Source: 2-02-FULL-47-50 sp964479045
GTDB lineage: Bacteria; Pseudomonadota; Gammaproteobacteria; Eutrophobiales; Eutrophobiaceae
DNA: 64,000 nt
Assembly: GCA_964479045.1 (NCBI GenBank)
Contig: CAYZJI010000004.1
Coordinates: forward strand, 62,001 to 126,000
Reading direction: 5' to 3'
Below the pieces are notes generated by a model. That model did no database searches. It saw only the letters and a list, made by a program, of their open reading frames with translations, and was not told the DNA's origin. Both the position numbers and the translations under genes were made by a program. Below, one piece after another: positions 1-7,861 of the stretch; position 1 is the stretch's first letter, and each line of letters opens with the position of its first letter.

Positions 1-1
1 T

Positions 2-1069
2 GTTTTTTGTGCTGCACCGGTACAGGTGGCACGTGAGCATCTTGCCAGACAGTCAGCAACTTCCTGTTTGCTGATTAATGCCGGTAATGCCAACGCCGGG
101 ATGGGTCATGCCGGCCTGCAGGCGGCACAGGAAACTTGCGCACATCTCGCACAACTCAAGCAGGTTCCTGTGCAATCGGTATTGCCATTTTCTACGGGTG
201 TTATCGGGGAACCATTACCTGTCAGCAAAATATGTGCTGCACTACCTGAGCTGATTAATCAGCTTGATGAAAACCATTGGGCAGCTGCAAGCCGGGCCAT
301 CATGACTACGGACACTGTTCCAAAAGCAATATCCCGGCAAGGTGAAGTTGACGGGCATACTATTACCCTGACAGGAATGGCCAAGGGTTCAGGAATGATC
401 CGACCCAATATGGCCACCATGCTGGCATTTATCACCACTGACGCCGCCATCAGTCAGAATATTTTGCAGCTGATGTTGAATCAGGCCGTCGGAAAATCAT
501 TCAACCGGATCAGTGTAGATGGAGATACTTCTACAAATGATGCATGCGTAGTAATTGCCACTGGCAAGGCCGGTAATCCACTGATTGAAGACATTGAACA
601 ACCGGCTGCACATCAGCTGGCCGTACTGCTGGAGGAAGTTTGCATGTATCTGGCGCAATCCATCATCAGGGATGGCGAGGGTGCAACCAAGTTTGTGACC
701 CTGGATATTATAAATGGACGAAACATTAAAGAATGTGAGGAGGTGGCGGCGGCCATTGCTCACTCACCGCTGATCAAGACCGCTTTGTTCGCATCCGATC
801 CCAATTGGGGCAGAATACTTGCTGCAATAGGACGGGCCGGTATAAATGATTTTGATATCCGCAGTATCGAAATTCATATCAATGATGTGTGTATCGTCAG
901 AAATGGCGGTCGTGATCCTGACTATACTGAAGAACAGGGGCGGACCGTGTTTTCCAGGCCGGAAATTACCATTCGTGTTAATCTCAATCTCGGTGAATCA
1001 TCAGTGCGTTACTGGACCTGTGATTTCTCCTATGACTATGTTCGTATCAATGCGGAATACCGCACCTGA
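2..1069 (+). CDS. argJ: ArgJ, bifunctional glutamate N-acetyltransferase / amino-acid acetyltransferase (5' truncated)
   Basis: The reading frame is open from the window edge, so the N-terminus is missing. ArgJ moves the acetyl group from N-acetylornithine to glutamate in the cyclic arginine pathway. Visible family signatures are NAGNANAGMG, the STGVIGEPLP segment, IMTTDTVPK, and KGSGMIRPNMATML. The Thr in that last motif is the autoproteolytic cleavage site and nucleophile of the family. DGDTSTND and SDPNWGRILAAIGRAG follow, and the protein ends NAEYRT like other ArgJ proteins. The visible part is 355 codons, against a usual length near 405. Family assignment is firm; the true start lies outside the window. 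Confidence 0.97.
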   Translation, partial: VFCAAPVQVAREHLARQSATSCLLINAGNANAGMGHAGLQAAQETCAHLAQLKQVPVQSVLPFSTGVIGEPLPVSKICAALPELINQLDENHWAAASRAIMTTDTVPKAISRQGEVDGHTITLTGMAKGSGMIRPNMATMLAFITTDAAISQNILQLMLNQAVGKSFNRISVDGDTSTNDACVVIATGKAGNPLIEDIEQPAAHQLAVLLEEVCMYLAQSIIRDGEGATKFVTLDIINGRNIKECEEVAAAIAHSPLIKTALFASDPNWGRILAAIGRAGINDFDIRSIEIHINDVCIVRNGGRDPDYTEEQGRTVFSRPEITIRVNLNLGESSVRYWTCDFSYDYVRINAEYRT

Positions 1070-1127
1070 AAAGGAATGAAACTGTGATCAACCATGCTGC
1101 CATGACTTACAGACTGCATTTCTGAGT

Positions 1128-2114
1128 ATGTTATCCGGACCTGTGCATATTGTTGCAGGGGTGATAACAAACGAGCGTGGAGAGGTCTTACTGGCGCAAC
1201 GTTTACCGGGAATGCATCAGGGTGGATTATGGGAATTTCCCGGGGGCAAGAAGGAATCCGGCGAAGCGGTTTACTATGCGCTTGCCAGGGAGTTGAAGGA
1301 AGAACTCAATATCGAAATCAGCCGCGCCAGACCGCTTATCAAGATTGATCACCATTATCCAGACAAGCATGTACAGCTGGATGTCTGGCAAATCGAGCAA
1401 TGGTCAGGCGAGCCATATGGCAGGGAGGGCCAGCCATTGCAATGGTGCGCGATTCATGATTTGACCCGTTTTGATTTTCCTGCAGCCAATCATGGTGTTG
1501 TCAGAGCATTGCAATTACCTTCATTGTACCTGATCAGTCCGGGACCGCAGGGATCGATAAAAGATTTTCTGGACAAAATCACACTCTGTCTCGAGGCCGG
1601 TGCCAGGATTATACAGTTACGCTGTCTTTCCGATGTGTATCTGCATCAGGCGGATATTATCAGGAAGGTCATTGACACGTGCAATGCGTACGAAGCCAGG
1701 GTATTGCTGAACGCAGCTCCCGCAACCGCACTGATGTTTAAGGCTCATGGCGTGCATCTGAACAGCGCACGGTTGTTGCAGTTAAATGATCGTCCCCTGG
1801 GAGCAGATTTACTTGTGGCTGCGTCCTGCCATAATCAGAACGAACTTGCGCATGCAGAACGGATCGGAGCTGATTTTGCAGTATTGTCGCCGGTGTTGTC
1901 CACGCCCAGTCATCCGGAAGCTGTACCTATGGGGTGGAAAAAATTTGCCGGTTTGCTTGAAACCACCAACATGCCGGTGTATGCACTTGGTGGCATGCAA
2001 CCCGGACATCTACGTGTTGCCTGGCACCATGGTTCACAGGGGATAGCGATGCTGAGCGGTATCTGGTCGGCACCAGACCCTGCCGGAATTATCAACGCCT
2101 GTCTTAATGCCTGA
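1128..2114 (+). CDS. Nudix hydrolase (MutT-like) fused to a thiamine-phosphate-synthase-like domain
   Basis: A 328-residue two-domain protein. The N-terminal 130 residues are a MutT-type Nudix domain: the Nudix box GX5EX7REUXEE is complete at about residues 39-61 (ending RELKEELNI, with Asn in place of the usual Gly). MutT proteins hydrolyse 8-oxo-dGTP to protect against A:T to C:G mutation. The C-terminal half (about 138-328) resembles ThiE/TenI TIM barrels (YLISPG, GARIIQLR, ADFAVLSPV, PVYALGGM). Essential ThiE substrate residues are not obvious, so its activity is unclear. This fusion is known in gammaproteobacteria. The gene overlaps the 3' end of convergent yacG by 11 bases. Confidence 0.93.
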   Translation: MLSGPVHIVAGVITNERGEVLLAQRLPGMHQGGLWEFPGGKKESGEAVYYALARELKEELNIEISRARPLIKIDHHYPDKHVQLDVWQIEQWSGEPYGREGQPLQWCAIHDLTRFDFPAANHGVVRALQLPSLYLISPGPQGSIKDFLDKITLCLEAGARIIQLRCLSDVYLHQADIIRKVIDTCNAYEARVLLNAAPATALMFKAHGVHLNSARLLQLNDRPLGADLLVAASCHNQNELAHAERIGADFAVLSPVLSTPSHPEAVPMGWKKFAGLLETTNMPVYALGGMQPGHLRVAWHHGSQGIAMLSGIWSAPDPAGIINACLNA

Positions 2115-2292
2115 AATTGTCAGACTGTACAGGCGTGGAATCATCTGCTGCCGATTCTCCTACGATCCGGTTTTTTTCGGAGACCCATTCACCGAGGTCA
2201 ATCAACTTGCAACGTTCGCTGCAGAATGGCCGCCATGGATTGACAGTATCATAATCGGCAAGAGTGCCGCAACGGGGACACTTTATTTTCAT
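2104..2292 (-). CDS. yacG: DNA gyrase inhibitor YacG (zinc-binding)
   Basis: A 62-residue protein with the YacG zinc site: Cys5-X2-Cys8 and Cys24-X3-Cys28 (KCPRCG and PFCSERC), followed by the family-typical LIDLGEWVSE. In E. coli YacG binds GyrB and blocks gyrase DNA binding. I chose the second in-frame ATG, because its A overlaps the zapD stop as ATGA, implying translational coupling. A start three codons upstream is possible. The Asp/Ser-rich tail is short and probably disordered. It sits in the minus-strand run pilD-coaE-zapD-yacG. Confidence 0.95.
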   Translation of the reverse strand: MKIKCPRCGTLADYDTVNPWRPFCSERCKLIDLGEWVSEKNRIVGESAADDSTPVQSDNFRH

Positions 2293-3059
2293 AAGATGCA
2301 ACAGTGAAGTTCAAATTCAATTTCACCCTGGACCTGTACCGGCCTTGTCCGGGTGGAAGGCTGTTCCATGAAACGCACTGTGAAACGATGCTTGCCACCA
2401 CTGATTTCGGGATAACAGCTACTTTCCAATGGCAACATGATCCGGATCAACTGACATGAGAGATTGGTGTCTATGGCCTTCTGGAAGAATCCGGAGGTGG
2501 CTGTTTCCCTGGCGGGGTTTGCACTGTTGCGTATCATATTCAAGGTAAGTTTCAGTCCGTCATGAATAATCCTGAGGTCGCTATACCAGAAATTCAGATC
2601 TTCAATTCTTGCATCAGCCGGTTTGTGCAGCCAGTAGTGGTAATTGGGTAAGTCAAAATTGCAACTTCCGCCCGGAATAATATTACGTTGCTTGATTGAA
2701 GTAATGAACTCATCCTGTTTGATATTCTGCCCCGGCTGGCAGGCAGGTTTTTTGAGGGACTCCAGCGTTGCGGTGATGTTGCCAAGGATGCTGCCCAGAC
2801 GTTCCTGATCCACATTCACATTGCTGGCCAATGCAGCAAGAGTAGATTGATGACGTTCGAGTTCCTTGATCAGGTCGGATTTGATATCGGAACGGGTCAG
2901 GAGGTCGACAACATTAAGCAGGTTGGTGATGGTATTGCGATTATCCCATTCGGCCGTTCCTGAAAAATGATAATTGGTAATCTTGAAAAGATGCTCCAGG
3001 CGCAGGAACGTGCGTATCCTTTCGTTCAAAGGCTGTTCGTATATGATCTTGATCTGCAC
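2289..3059 (-). CDS. zapD: Cell division protein ZapD
   Basis: A 256-residue member of the ZapD (YacF) family, which cross-links FtsZ filaments at the division ring in the cytoplasm. The start IIYEQPLNERIRTFLRLE is the family hallmark. An alpha-helical N-terminal half is followed by the beta-rich C-terminal half containing FWYSDLRIIHDGLKL and RIMLP. Length matches the family (about 250). It lies 30 bases after coaE on the same strand and its stop overlaps the yacG start, a conserved gammaproteobacterial order. Confidence 0.95.
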   Translation of the reverse strand: MQIKIIYEQPLNERIRTFLRLEHLFKITNYHFSGTAEWDNRNTITNLLNVVDLLTRSDIKSDLIKELERHQSTLAALASNVNVDQERLGSILGNITATLESLKKPACQPGQNIKQDEFITSIKQRNIIPGGSCNFDLPNYHYWLHKPADARIEDLNFWYSDLRIIHDGLKLTLNMIRNSANPARETATSGFFQKAIDTNLSCQLIRIMLPLESSCYPEISGGKHRFTVRFMEQPSTRTRPVQVQGEIEFELHCCIL

Positions 3060-3089
3060 AGTTCTGGTTCCGGATAATTCTGCACCCGT

Positions 3090-3725
3090 CTAACGGGCAG
3101 GCCGTTGATGTACTATGGCCAGGCGCGTGTAAACTGTATGCAGGTTGCAAACCTGGGCCTTCAGTGACTCGATATTTCCATCATTATGAATGATATCATC
3201 TGCCCGGCCCAGACGCTCCTCGCGTGAAGCCTGGCTTTTGATGATTTTTATGATGCTGGCAGCATCTGAACTGTCTCGCGGTCCGGCACGTTGTAATTGA
3301 GTTGCCTCAGATGCATCAATCACCAGCACCCGATCAACAAGATGCTCCGCATGGGTCTCGATCAGAAGCGGAATCGCAATAATGCAATAGTCTGCTTTCA
3401 GAGACAGTGCCCTGCGTTCAATTTCAGCGTAGATTAATGGATGAAGTATGGCTTCAAGTTTTTGCTTTGATTCCGGATCATTGAATATAAGCTGCCGCAA
3501 ACGGGTCCGGTCAATCCCGCCATCTTTTGAGCCAATTTTCTCGCCGAAAGTCTTGATTATGGTCCGTGTTGCAGATTGTCCTGGCCGGGTCAAATCATGG
3601 GCAATCTGATCTGCATCAAGTACGGGCACTCCAAGTTCAGAGAATAATCTGCAGGCAGTGGTTTTGCCACTACCTATCCCTCCGGTCAATCCAATGCAAA
3701 ATGGCCTGCCCTGTTCTGGAATCAC
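3090..3725 (-). CDS. coaE: Dephospho-CoA kinase
   Basis: A 211-residue P-loop kinase that catalyses the last step of coenzyme A synthesis, the ATP-dependent phosphorylation of dephospho-CoA at the ribose 3'-OH. The P-loop GLTGGIGSGKT is at residues 12-22. LDADQIAHDLT (catalytic Asp in the DAD motif), LHPLIYAEI and IPLLIET are also family signatures. The LID region usually reads QxxR, and QLQRAGPRD is seen here. The start ATG overlaps the pilD TGA by four bases (ATGA), so coaE is probably co-translated with the pilus gene, as in Pseudomonas. Confidence 0.95.
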   Translation of the reverse strand: MIPEQGRPFCIGLTGGIGSGKTTACRLFSELGVPVLDADQIAHDLTRPGQSATRTIIKTFGEKIGSKDGGIDRTRLRQLIFNDPESKQKLEAILHPLIYAEIERRALSLKADYCIIAIPLLIETHAEHLVDRVLVIDASEATQLQRAGPRDSSDAASIIKIIKSQASREERLGRADDIIHNDGNIESLKAQVCNLHTVYTRLAIVHQRPAR

Positions 3726-4588
3726 AAAATGTCCAGATAAAAGGAGTTCAGTGTGCTGCCCCAGAGCAGTGAAATCCAGCCCGCCACCGCCAGATAAGGC
3801 CCGAAGGGTATGGGATTCCCCCTGTCGCGTTTACCGGTTGCAATTAAAAAAATACCTACAATTGCGCCCGCCATGGATGAAAGCAGAATGATCAGTGGCA
3901 GGGCCTGCCAGCCCATCCATGCGCCCAGTGCAGCCAGTAGTTTGAAGTCGCCATAGCCCATTCCGTCTTTGCCGGTGATCAGTTTGAAACTGATAAAAAT
4001 GATCCAGAGTATTCCGTATCCAAGCATGGCACCGATCACGCTGGAATACAGATCGGTGTATAACCCAAACAAATTACAAAGTATGCCCAGCCAGAGTAAA
4101 GGGAAGGTGATGCTGTCCGGTAACAACTGATGATCAAAATCGATCATCGCCAGACATATCATCGACCAGGTAAACAATAATGCAAACAATGCAGTCCAGC
4201 CATAGCCAAAATGCCAGGCAACAGTGCCGGAGAGTATGGCGCTGAACAGTTCTATCAGAGGATAACGAATGGATATGGGTTTTTTACAGTGACGGCAGCG
4301 ACCCTTGAGCAGCAGAAAGCTGATGACAGGTATATTATCAATCGCGTGTATGGTATAGAGACAAAAAGGACAACGTGATCTTGGCAGGATCAGGGTTACA
4401 TGATCATTCCGGACATCAGGGTTGTCTGCTGGCAGACCAAGTAATGACTGGCATTGTGAACGCCAGTCTCGTTCCATCATGATCGGCAGACGTAGTATCA
4501 CCACATTCAGAAAACTTCCTATAACGAGCCCGATAATCGTTACAAATACGGGAAACATTTCCGGAAATGTTTCAAAGTAATAAGTCAT
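3722..4588 (-). CDS. pilD: Type IV prepilin peptidase / N-methyltransferase PilD
   Basis: A 288-residue inner-membrane aspartyl protease that cleaves the leader of type IV prepilins after Gly and methylates the new N-terminal Phe. The cytoplasmic methyltransferase loop has the four zinc cysteines (RCPFC and RCRHC, roughly residues 72-102). The catalytic Asp residues are in MIDFDHQLLPD and the GYGDFKLLAALGAW (GxGD) motif. Several hydrophobic helices follow. Substrates in this window would be the two pilins at 23.5 and 24.5 kb. It is separated from pilC by a hairpin-rich spacer and is coupled to coaE. Confidence 0.97.
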   Translation of the reverse strand: MTYYFETFPEMFPVFVTIIGLVIGSFLNVVILRLPIMMERDWRSQCQSLLGLPADNPDVRNDHVTLILPRSRCPFCLYTIHAIDNIPVISFLLLKGRCRHCKKPISIRYPLIELFSAILSGTVAWHFGYGWTALFALLFTWSMICLAMIDFDHQLLPDSITFPLLWLGILCNLFGLYTDLYSSVIGAMLGYGILWIIFISFKLITGKDGMGYGDFKLLAALGAWMGWQALPLIILLSSMAGAIVGIFLIATGKRDRGNPIPFGPYLAVAGWISLLWGSTLNSFYLDIL

Positions 4589-4623
4589 AGGGAGCGAGCA
4601 AACATGATTGAGATGGATCTATA

Positions 4624-4691
4624 TGTCTGATGAGATACAGACAGGATACTTATCAGTATGGAACTGGTGATCCCTGTACAGGGATCACCGG
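4624..4691. repeat. Hairpin cluster between pilC and pilD, including a 24-bp perfect palindrome
   Basis: Three inverted repeats follow one another in the 114-base pilC-pilD spacer: TGTCTG/CAGACA (4624-4643), ATACT/AGTAT, and a perfect palindrome GGTGATCCC-TGTACA-GGGATCACC (4666-4689) that extends by two further pairs. There is a T-run on the plus side (4698-4702) but none in the direction of pilC transcription, so this is not a clean intrinsic terminator for pilC. It may partly attenuate transcription into pilD or stabilise the pilBC message. Confidence 0.6.
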
Positions 4692-4702
4692 AATCAGTTT
4701 TT

Positions 4703-5926
4703 CTAGACAACGGCACCCATCTTGAATATCGGCAGATACATACCAATAACCAGGCCGCCGATGATCACACCAAGGAAAGCCATGATCATGGGCTCGAGCA
4801 GACTGGTCAGTGCTTCAACAGCATCGTCGACTTCCTGTTCATACCAGTCGGCGACCTTGCCCAGCATGGTGTCAATCGCGCCGGATTCCTCACCAATCGC
4901 CACCATCTGAATCACCATATTCGGGAATAGTGCAGTATCACGCATTGCTGCCTGTAACTGCGTACCCGTGGAAATTTCATCACGTATCTTCATGCAGGCT
5001 TCATAGAACACGATATTACCGCAGGCTCCGGCAACCGAATTCATGGCTTCTACCAGTGGTGTGCCGGCGGCAAACATGGTCTCCAGTGTGCGCGCATAAC
5101 GCGCAATGGCGGATTTTTCAAGTATCATGCCAATCACGGGTATCTTGAGCGACATGCGATCCAGGAACTGGCCAAAGGCTTTGGACCGCTTTCGTACTTC
5201 AAGGAAACCGACAACAACACCAACGATCGCCAGAGCCAATGCCCACCAATATACCTGGAACCATTTGGACATATTGATGATCATCATGGTGAGGGCCGGC
5301 AGATCCGCACCGAAACTCGAAAACAATTCCTGAAACTGGGGAATGACGAAAATCATCAGGATGGTAACGATAATAAAGGCCACCACAATAACGGCAGCCG
5401 GGTAAAACAGAGCCGCCTTGATTTTAGATTTCAAAGCCTCGGTTTTTTCCATGTAGTTTGCAATCTTGTGCAGGATCCCTTCGAGAATACCGGCATGTTC
5501 GCCAGCCTCAATAAGGTTGCAATACAGATCGTTGAACTGCAGCGGACGTTTGCGCAATGCCTCGGTAAGCTGGCCACCCGCCTCAACGTCGGCCTTGATG
5601 CCGAGAATGAGATCCTGCATGTTCGCGTTTTCATGACCGCGCCCGACAATTTCAAACGCCTGCACCAACGGCACACCCGAGGACATCATGGTGGCGAGCT
5701 GACGGCTGAATACGGTAATGTCTTTGGGGGTGATCTTTTTTCTCCCTCCACCGCCCGTCAACATTGAGCTAGGTTTCTTTTTGACCTTGGTTGGCTTGAT
5801 GCCTTGTCTGCGTAGCAGCGCCTTGACCAGTGCGTCACTTTGTCCAGTCAGTTCACCTTTGACACGTTTGCCAGTTTTGTCCGTGCCTTCCCATACAAAC
5901 ATTATCGATTTAGCAGCTTCAGCCAT
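4703..5926 (-). CDS. pilC: Type IV pilus inner-membrane platform protein PilC
   Basis: A 407-residue GspF/PilC-family protein. Two repeated cytoplasmic T2SSF domains lie at about residues 75-195 and 278-400, each followed by hydrophobic segments (VIVVAFIIVTILMIFVIPQF, WALALAIVGVVVGFLEV, MIMAFLGVIIGGLVIGMYLP). The N-terminal FVWEGTDKTGKRVKGEL and FSRQLATMMSSGVPLVQAF are typical. PilC is turned by PilB or PilT to add or remove pilin subunits. Its start is five bases after pilB ends, so the two are one operon. Confidence 0.97.
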   Translation of the reverse strand: MAEAAKSIMFVWEGTDKTGKRVKGELTGQSDALVKALLRRQGIKPTKVKKKPSSMLTGGGGRKKITPKDITVFSRQLATMMSSGVPLVQAFEIVGRGHENANMQDLILGIKADVEAGGQLTEALRKRPLQFNDLYCNLIEAGEHAGILEGILHKIANYMEKTEALKSKIKAALFYPAAVIVVAFIIVTILMIFVIPQFQELFSSFGADLPALTMMIINMSKWFQVYWWALALAIVGVVVGFLEVRKRSKAFGQFLDRMSLKIPVIGMILEKSAIARYARTLETMFAAGTPLVEAMNSVAGACGNIVFYEACMKIRDEISTGTQLQAAMRDTALFPNMVIQMVAIGEESGAIDTMLGKVADWYEQEVDDAVEALTSLLEPMIMAFLGVIIGGLVIGMYLPIFKMGAVV

Positions 5927-5931
5927 AGTAA

Positions 5932-7662
5932 TTACTCTACCGTTACACGATTAACTTCGGCCAGACTGGTAACACCGTCTGCCACTTTCTTGAGTCCTGA
6001 GGTCCGTATGTCCCAAATACCTTCTTTAGCAGCCTGATCGGCGAGTTGCACAGCATTCGAACCGCTGATGATCAAACGTTTCATATCGTCCGAGATGGGC
6101 ATCACCTGGTAAATACCGGCACGGCCTTTGTAGCCCGTCGGACAGTCCGGATTGCCTTCTCCCGGCCCAAAAACAGAAATACCCTTGTCTATCCACGCCT
6201 GAGGGAAGCCTTCTTTCAGCATTGCTTCCTTGGGCATGTCGATTTTGACTTTCAGTTCCTGATGCAGGCGGCGACATAAACGCTGTGCGGTGATCAGGTT
6301 GATTGTGGTCGCCACAGCAAATGCCTGTATGCCCATATCCTGCAGACGGGTCAGGGTCTGCGGGCAGTCATTCGTATGCAGGGTAGACATCACCATGTGG
6401 CCGGTCTGTGCAGCCTTAACTGCAATCGAGGCGGTGCCCAGATCACGGATTTCTCCAACCAGTATGATGTCCGGATCCTGGCGCAGAAAGGCTTTTAGCG
6501 CTTTTTCAAAGGTCATACCGGTTCTTTCGTCAACCTGAACCTGATTGACGCCCGGGAGGTTGATTTCCACCGGATCTTCCGCCGTGGAAATGTTCACATC
6601 AGGCTGATTGAGAATGTTAATGCCGGAGTATAGCGAAACGGTTTTGCCGCTACCAGTCGGTCCGGTCACCAGAAACATCCCGTAGGGTTTGTGCAGATTT
6701 TTCAGAAAAAGTTCTTTCTGGAAATCTTCATATCCCAGCATATCGATTTGCAGGGCAGCCGCATCAGAATTCAGGATACGCAGTACAGATTTTTCACCAA
6801 ACAGCGTCGGACAGGTATTGACACGGAAATCGATCGATTTGGTCTTGGAAAGCTTGAGCTTGATGCGGCCGTCCTGGGGCACGCGCCGTTCTGATACATC
6901 CAGCCGGGACATGACTTTGATGCGCGCCGCGATTTTTTGCGAGAGCGCCAGTGGTGGTTTAGCCACTTCCATCAACACACCGTCTATGCGAAAGCGCAGG
7001 CGGTAGACTTTTTCATAGGGCTCAAAATGCAAATCGGATGCGCCACGCTTGATGGCATCCAGCAATGCCTTGTTAACAAACCTTACTACCGGAGCATCAT
7101 CAATTTCAGAGTCATCCTGCGCCGCTCCGCCTGCTGCGCCCTCATCTGCGACATCCAGACCATCCAGATCTTCCAGTCCATCATCTTCTGCCATGGCAGC
7201 GAGTCCGCCGTCCGCAGCTTCCAGCGCTTTGTCGATGGCTTTAGCAAGCTTGTCTTCTTCTACCAGAATGGCATCAGTCCCCATGCCGACGGCAAACTTG
7301 ATTTCATCCAGTGCCTGCAGATTGGTGGGATCGGAAACAGCAACATAGAGGCGTTTTCCACGTTTGAAGATCGGGAGCGCATGGTGTTTTTTGATCAAAT
7401 CGTCCTTGACCAGTTTGGTGATGTCCTTGTCGAGTTCTATCGCATTGATGTCCAGAACCGGGATGCCGAACTCCTGTCCGGCGGAGACGGCAATTTTATT
7501 GCTTGGTGCCAGCTTGTTGGTGACCAGATAAGAAACAAACGGAATTTTTTCCTTGATGGCGGTCTGAAAGGCCTGATGAGCCGTGTTCTCATCCAGCAGC
7601 CCGTCTATCACCAGTTTTCTGGCCAGTCCCCCTAATGGAATCTTGGTAGTTGTCGCCGCCAT
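5932..7662 (-). CDS. pilB: Type IV pilus extension ATPase PilB
   Basis: A 576-residue hexameric ATPase that powers pilus extension. An N-terminal MshEN/GspE_N domain spans about residues 1-150. An acidic Ala/Gly/Asp-rich linker with EDDGLEDLDG lies at about 155-185. The ATPase core has Walker A GPTGSGKT, the Asp box, Walker B ILVGEIRD and the His box STLHTND. The tetracysteine zinc motif usual in PilB is incomplete: only one Cys remains in each half (RLCRRLHQ and NPDCPTGYKGR). First gene of pilB-pilC(-pilD-coaE-zapD-yacG). A TATAAT-like element lies about 45-50 bases upstream on the minus strand. Confidence 0.97.
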   Translation of the reverse strand: MAATTTKIPLGGLARKLVIDGLLDENTAHQAFQTAIKEKIPFVSYLVTNKLAPSNKIAVSAGQEFGIPVLDINAIELDKDITKLVKDDLIKKHHALPIFKRGKRLYVAVSDPTNLQALDEIKFAVGMGTDAILVEEDKLAKAIDKALEAADGGLAAMAEDDGLEDLDGLDVADEGAAGGAAQDDSEIDDAPVVRFVNKALLDAIKRGASDLHFEPYEKVYRLRFRIDGVLMEVAKPPLALSQKIAARIKVMSRLDVSERRVPQDGRIKLKLSKTKSIDFRVNTCPTLFGEKSVLRILNSDAAALQIDMLGYEDFQKELFLKNLHKPYGMFLVTGPTGSGKTVSLYSGINILNQPDVNISTAEDPVEINLPGVNQVQVDERTGMTFEKALKAFLRQDPDIILVGEIRDLGTASIAVKAAQTGHMVMSTLHTNDCPQTLTRLQDMGIQAFAVATTINLITAQRLCRRLHQELKVKIDMPKEAMLKEGFPQAWIDKGISVFGPGEGNPDCPTGYKGRAGIYQVMPISDDMKRLIISGSNAVQLADQAAKEGIWDIRTSGLKKVADGVTSLAEVNRVTVE

Positions 7663-7818
7663 GTTTGATTTTATTTATATTTACAAGGTTTAACGCCTAA
7701 ATATTAGATTATATGGATAAAATTACCAACACTTTTCCAAAGCCTGATGACCATATTGTGATGCATACACAGGATTCCCGGGATGGATACCTTACTGGCC
7801 TGCAAGAAAGAGAGTAAT

Positions 7819-7854
7819 CGTCTTGTTATTGCGATGCAACAATAAGACGTTTTT
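7819..7854. terminator. Candidate factor-independent terminator beyond clpB
   Basis: An imperfect 13-bp stem (7819-7831 with 7837-7849, one G-U and one A-C position) with a five-base loop lies in the 199-base gap between clpB and pilB. On the plus strand it is followed by five T. On the minus strand, the direction of clpB, the following stretch is only pyrimidine-rich. It could end clpB transcription but is a weak example. The rest of the gap (7663-7818) is AT-rich and would hold the pilB promoter. Confidence 0.4.
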
Positions 7855-7861
7855 GAAGAAC

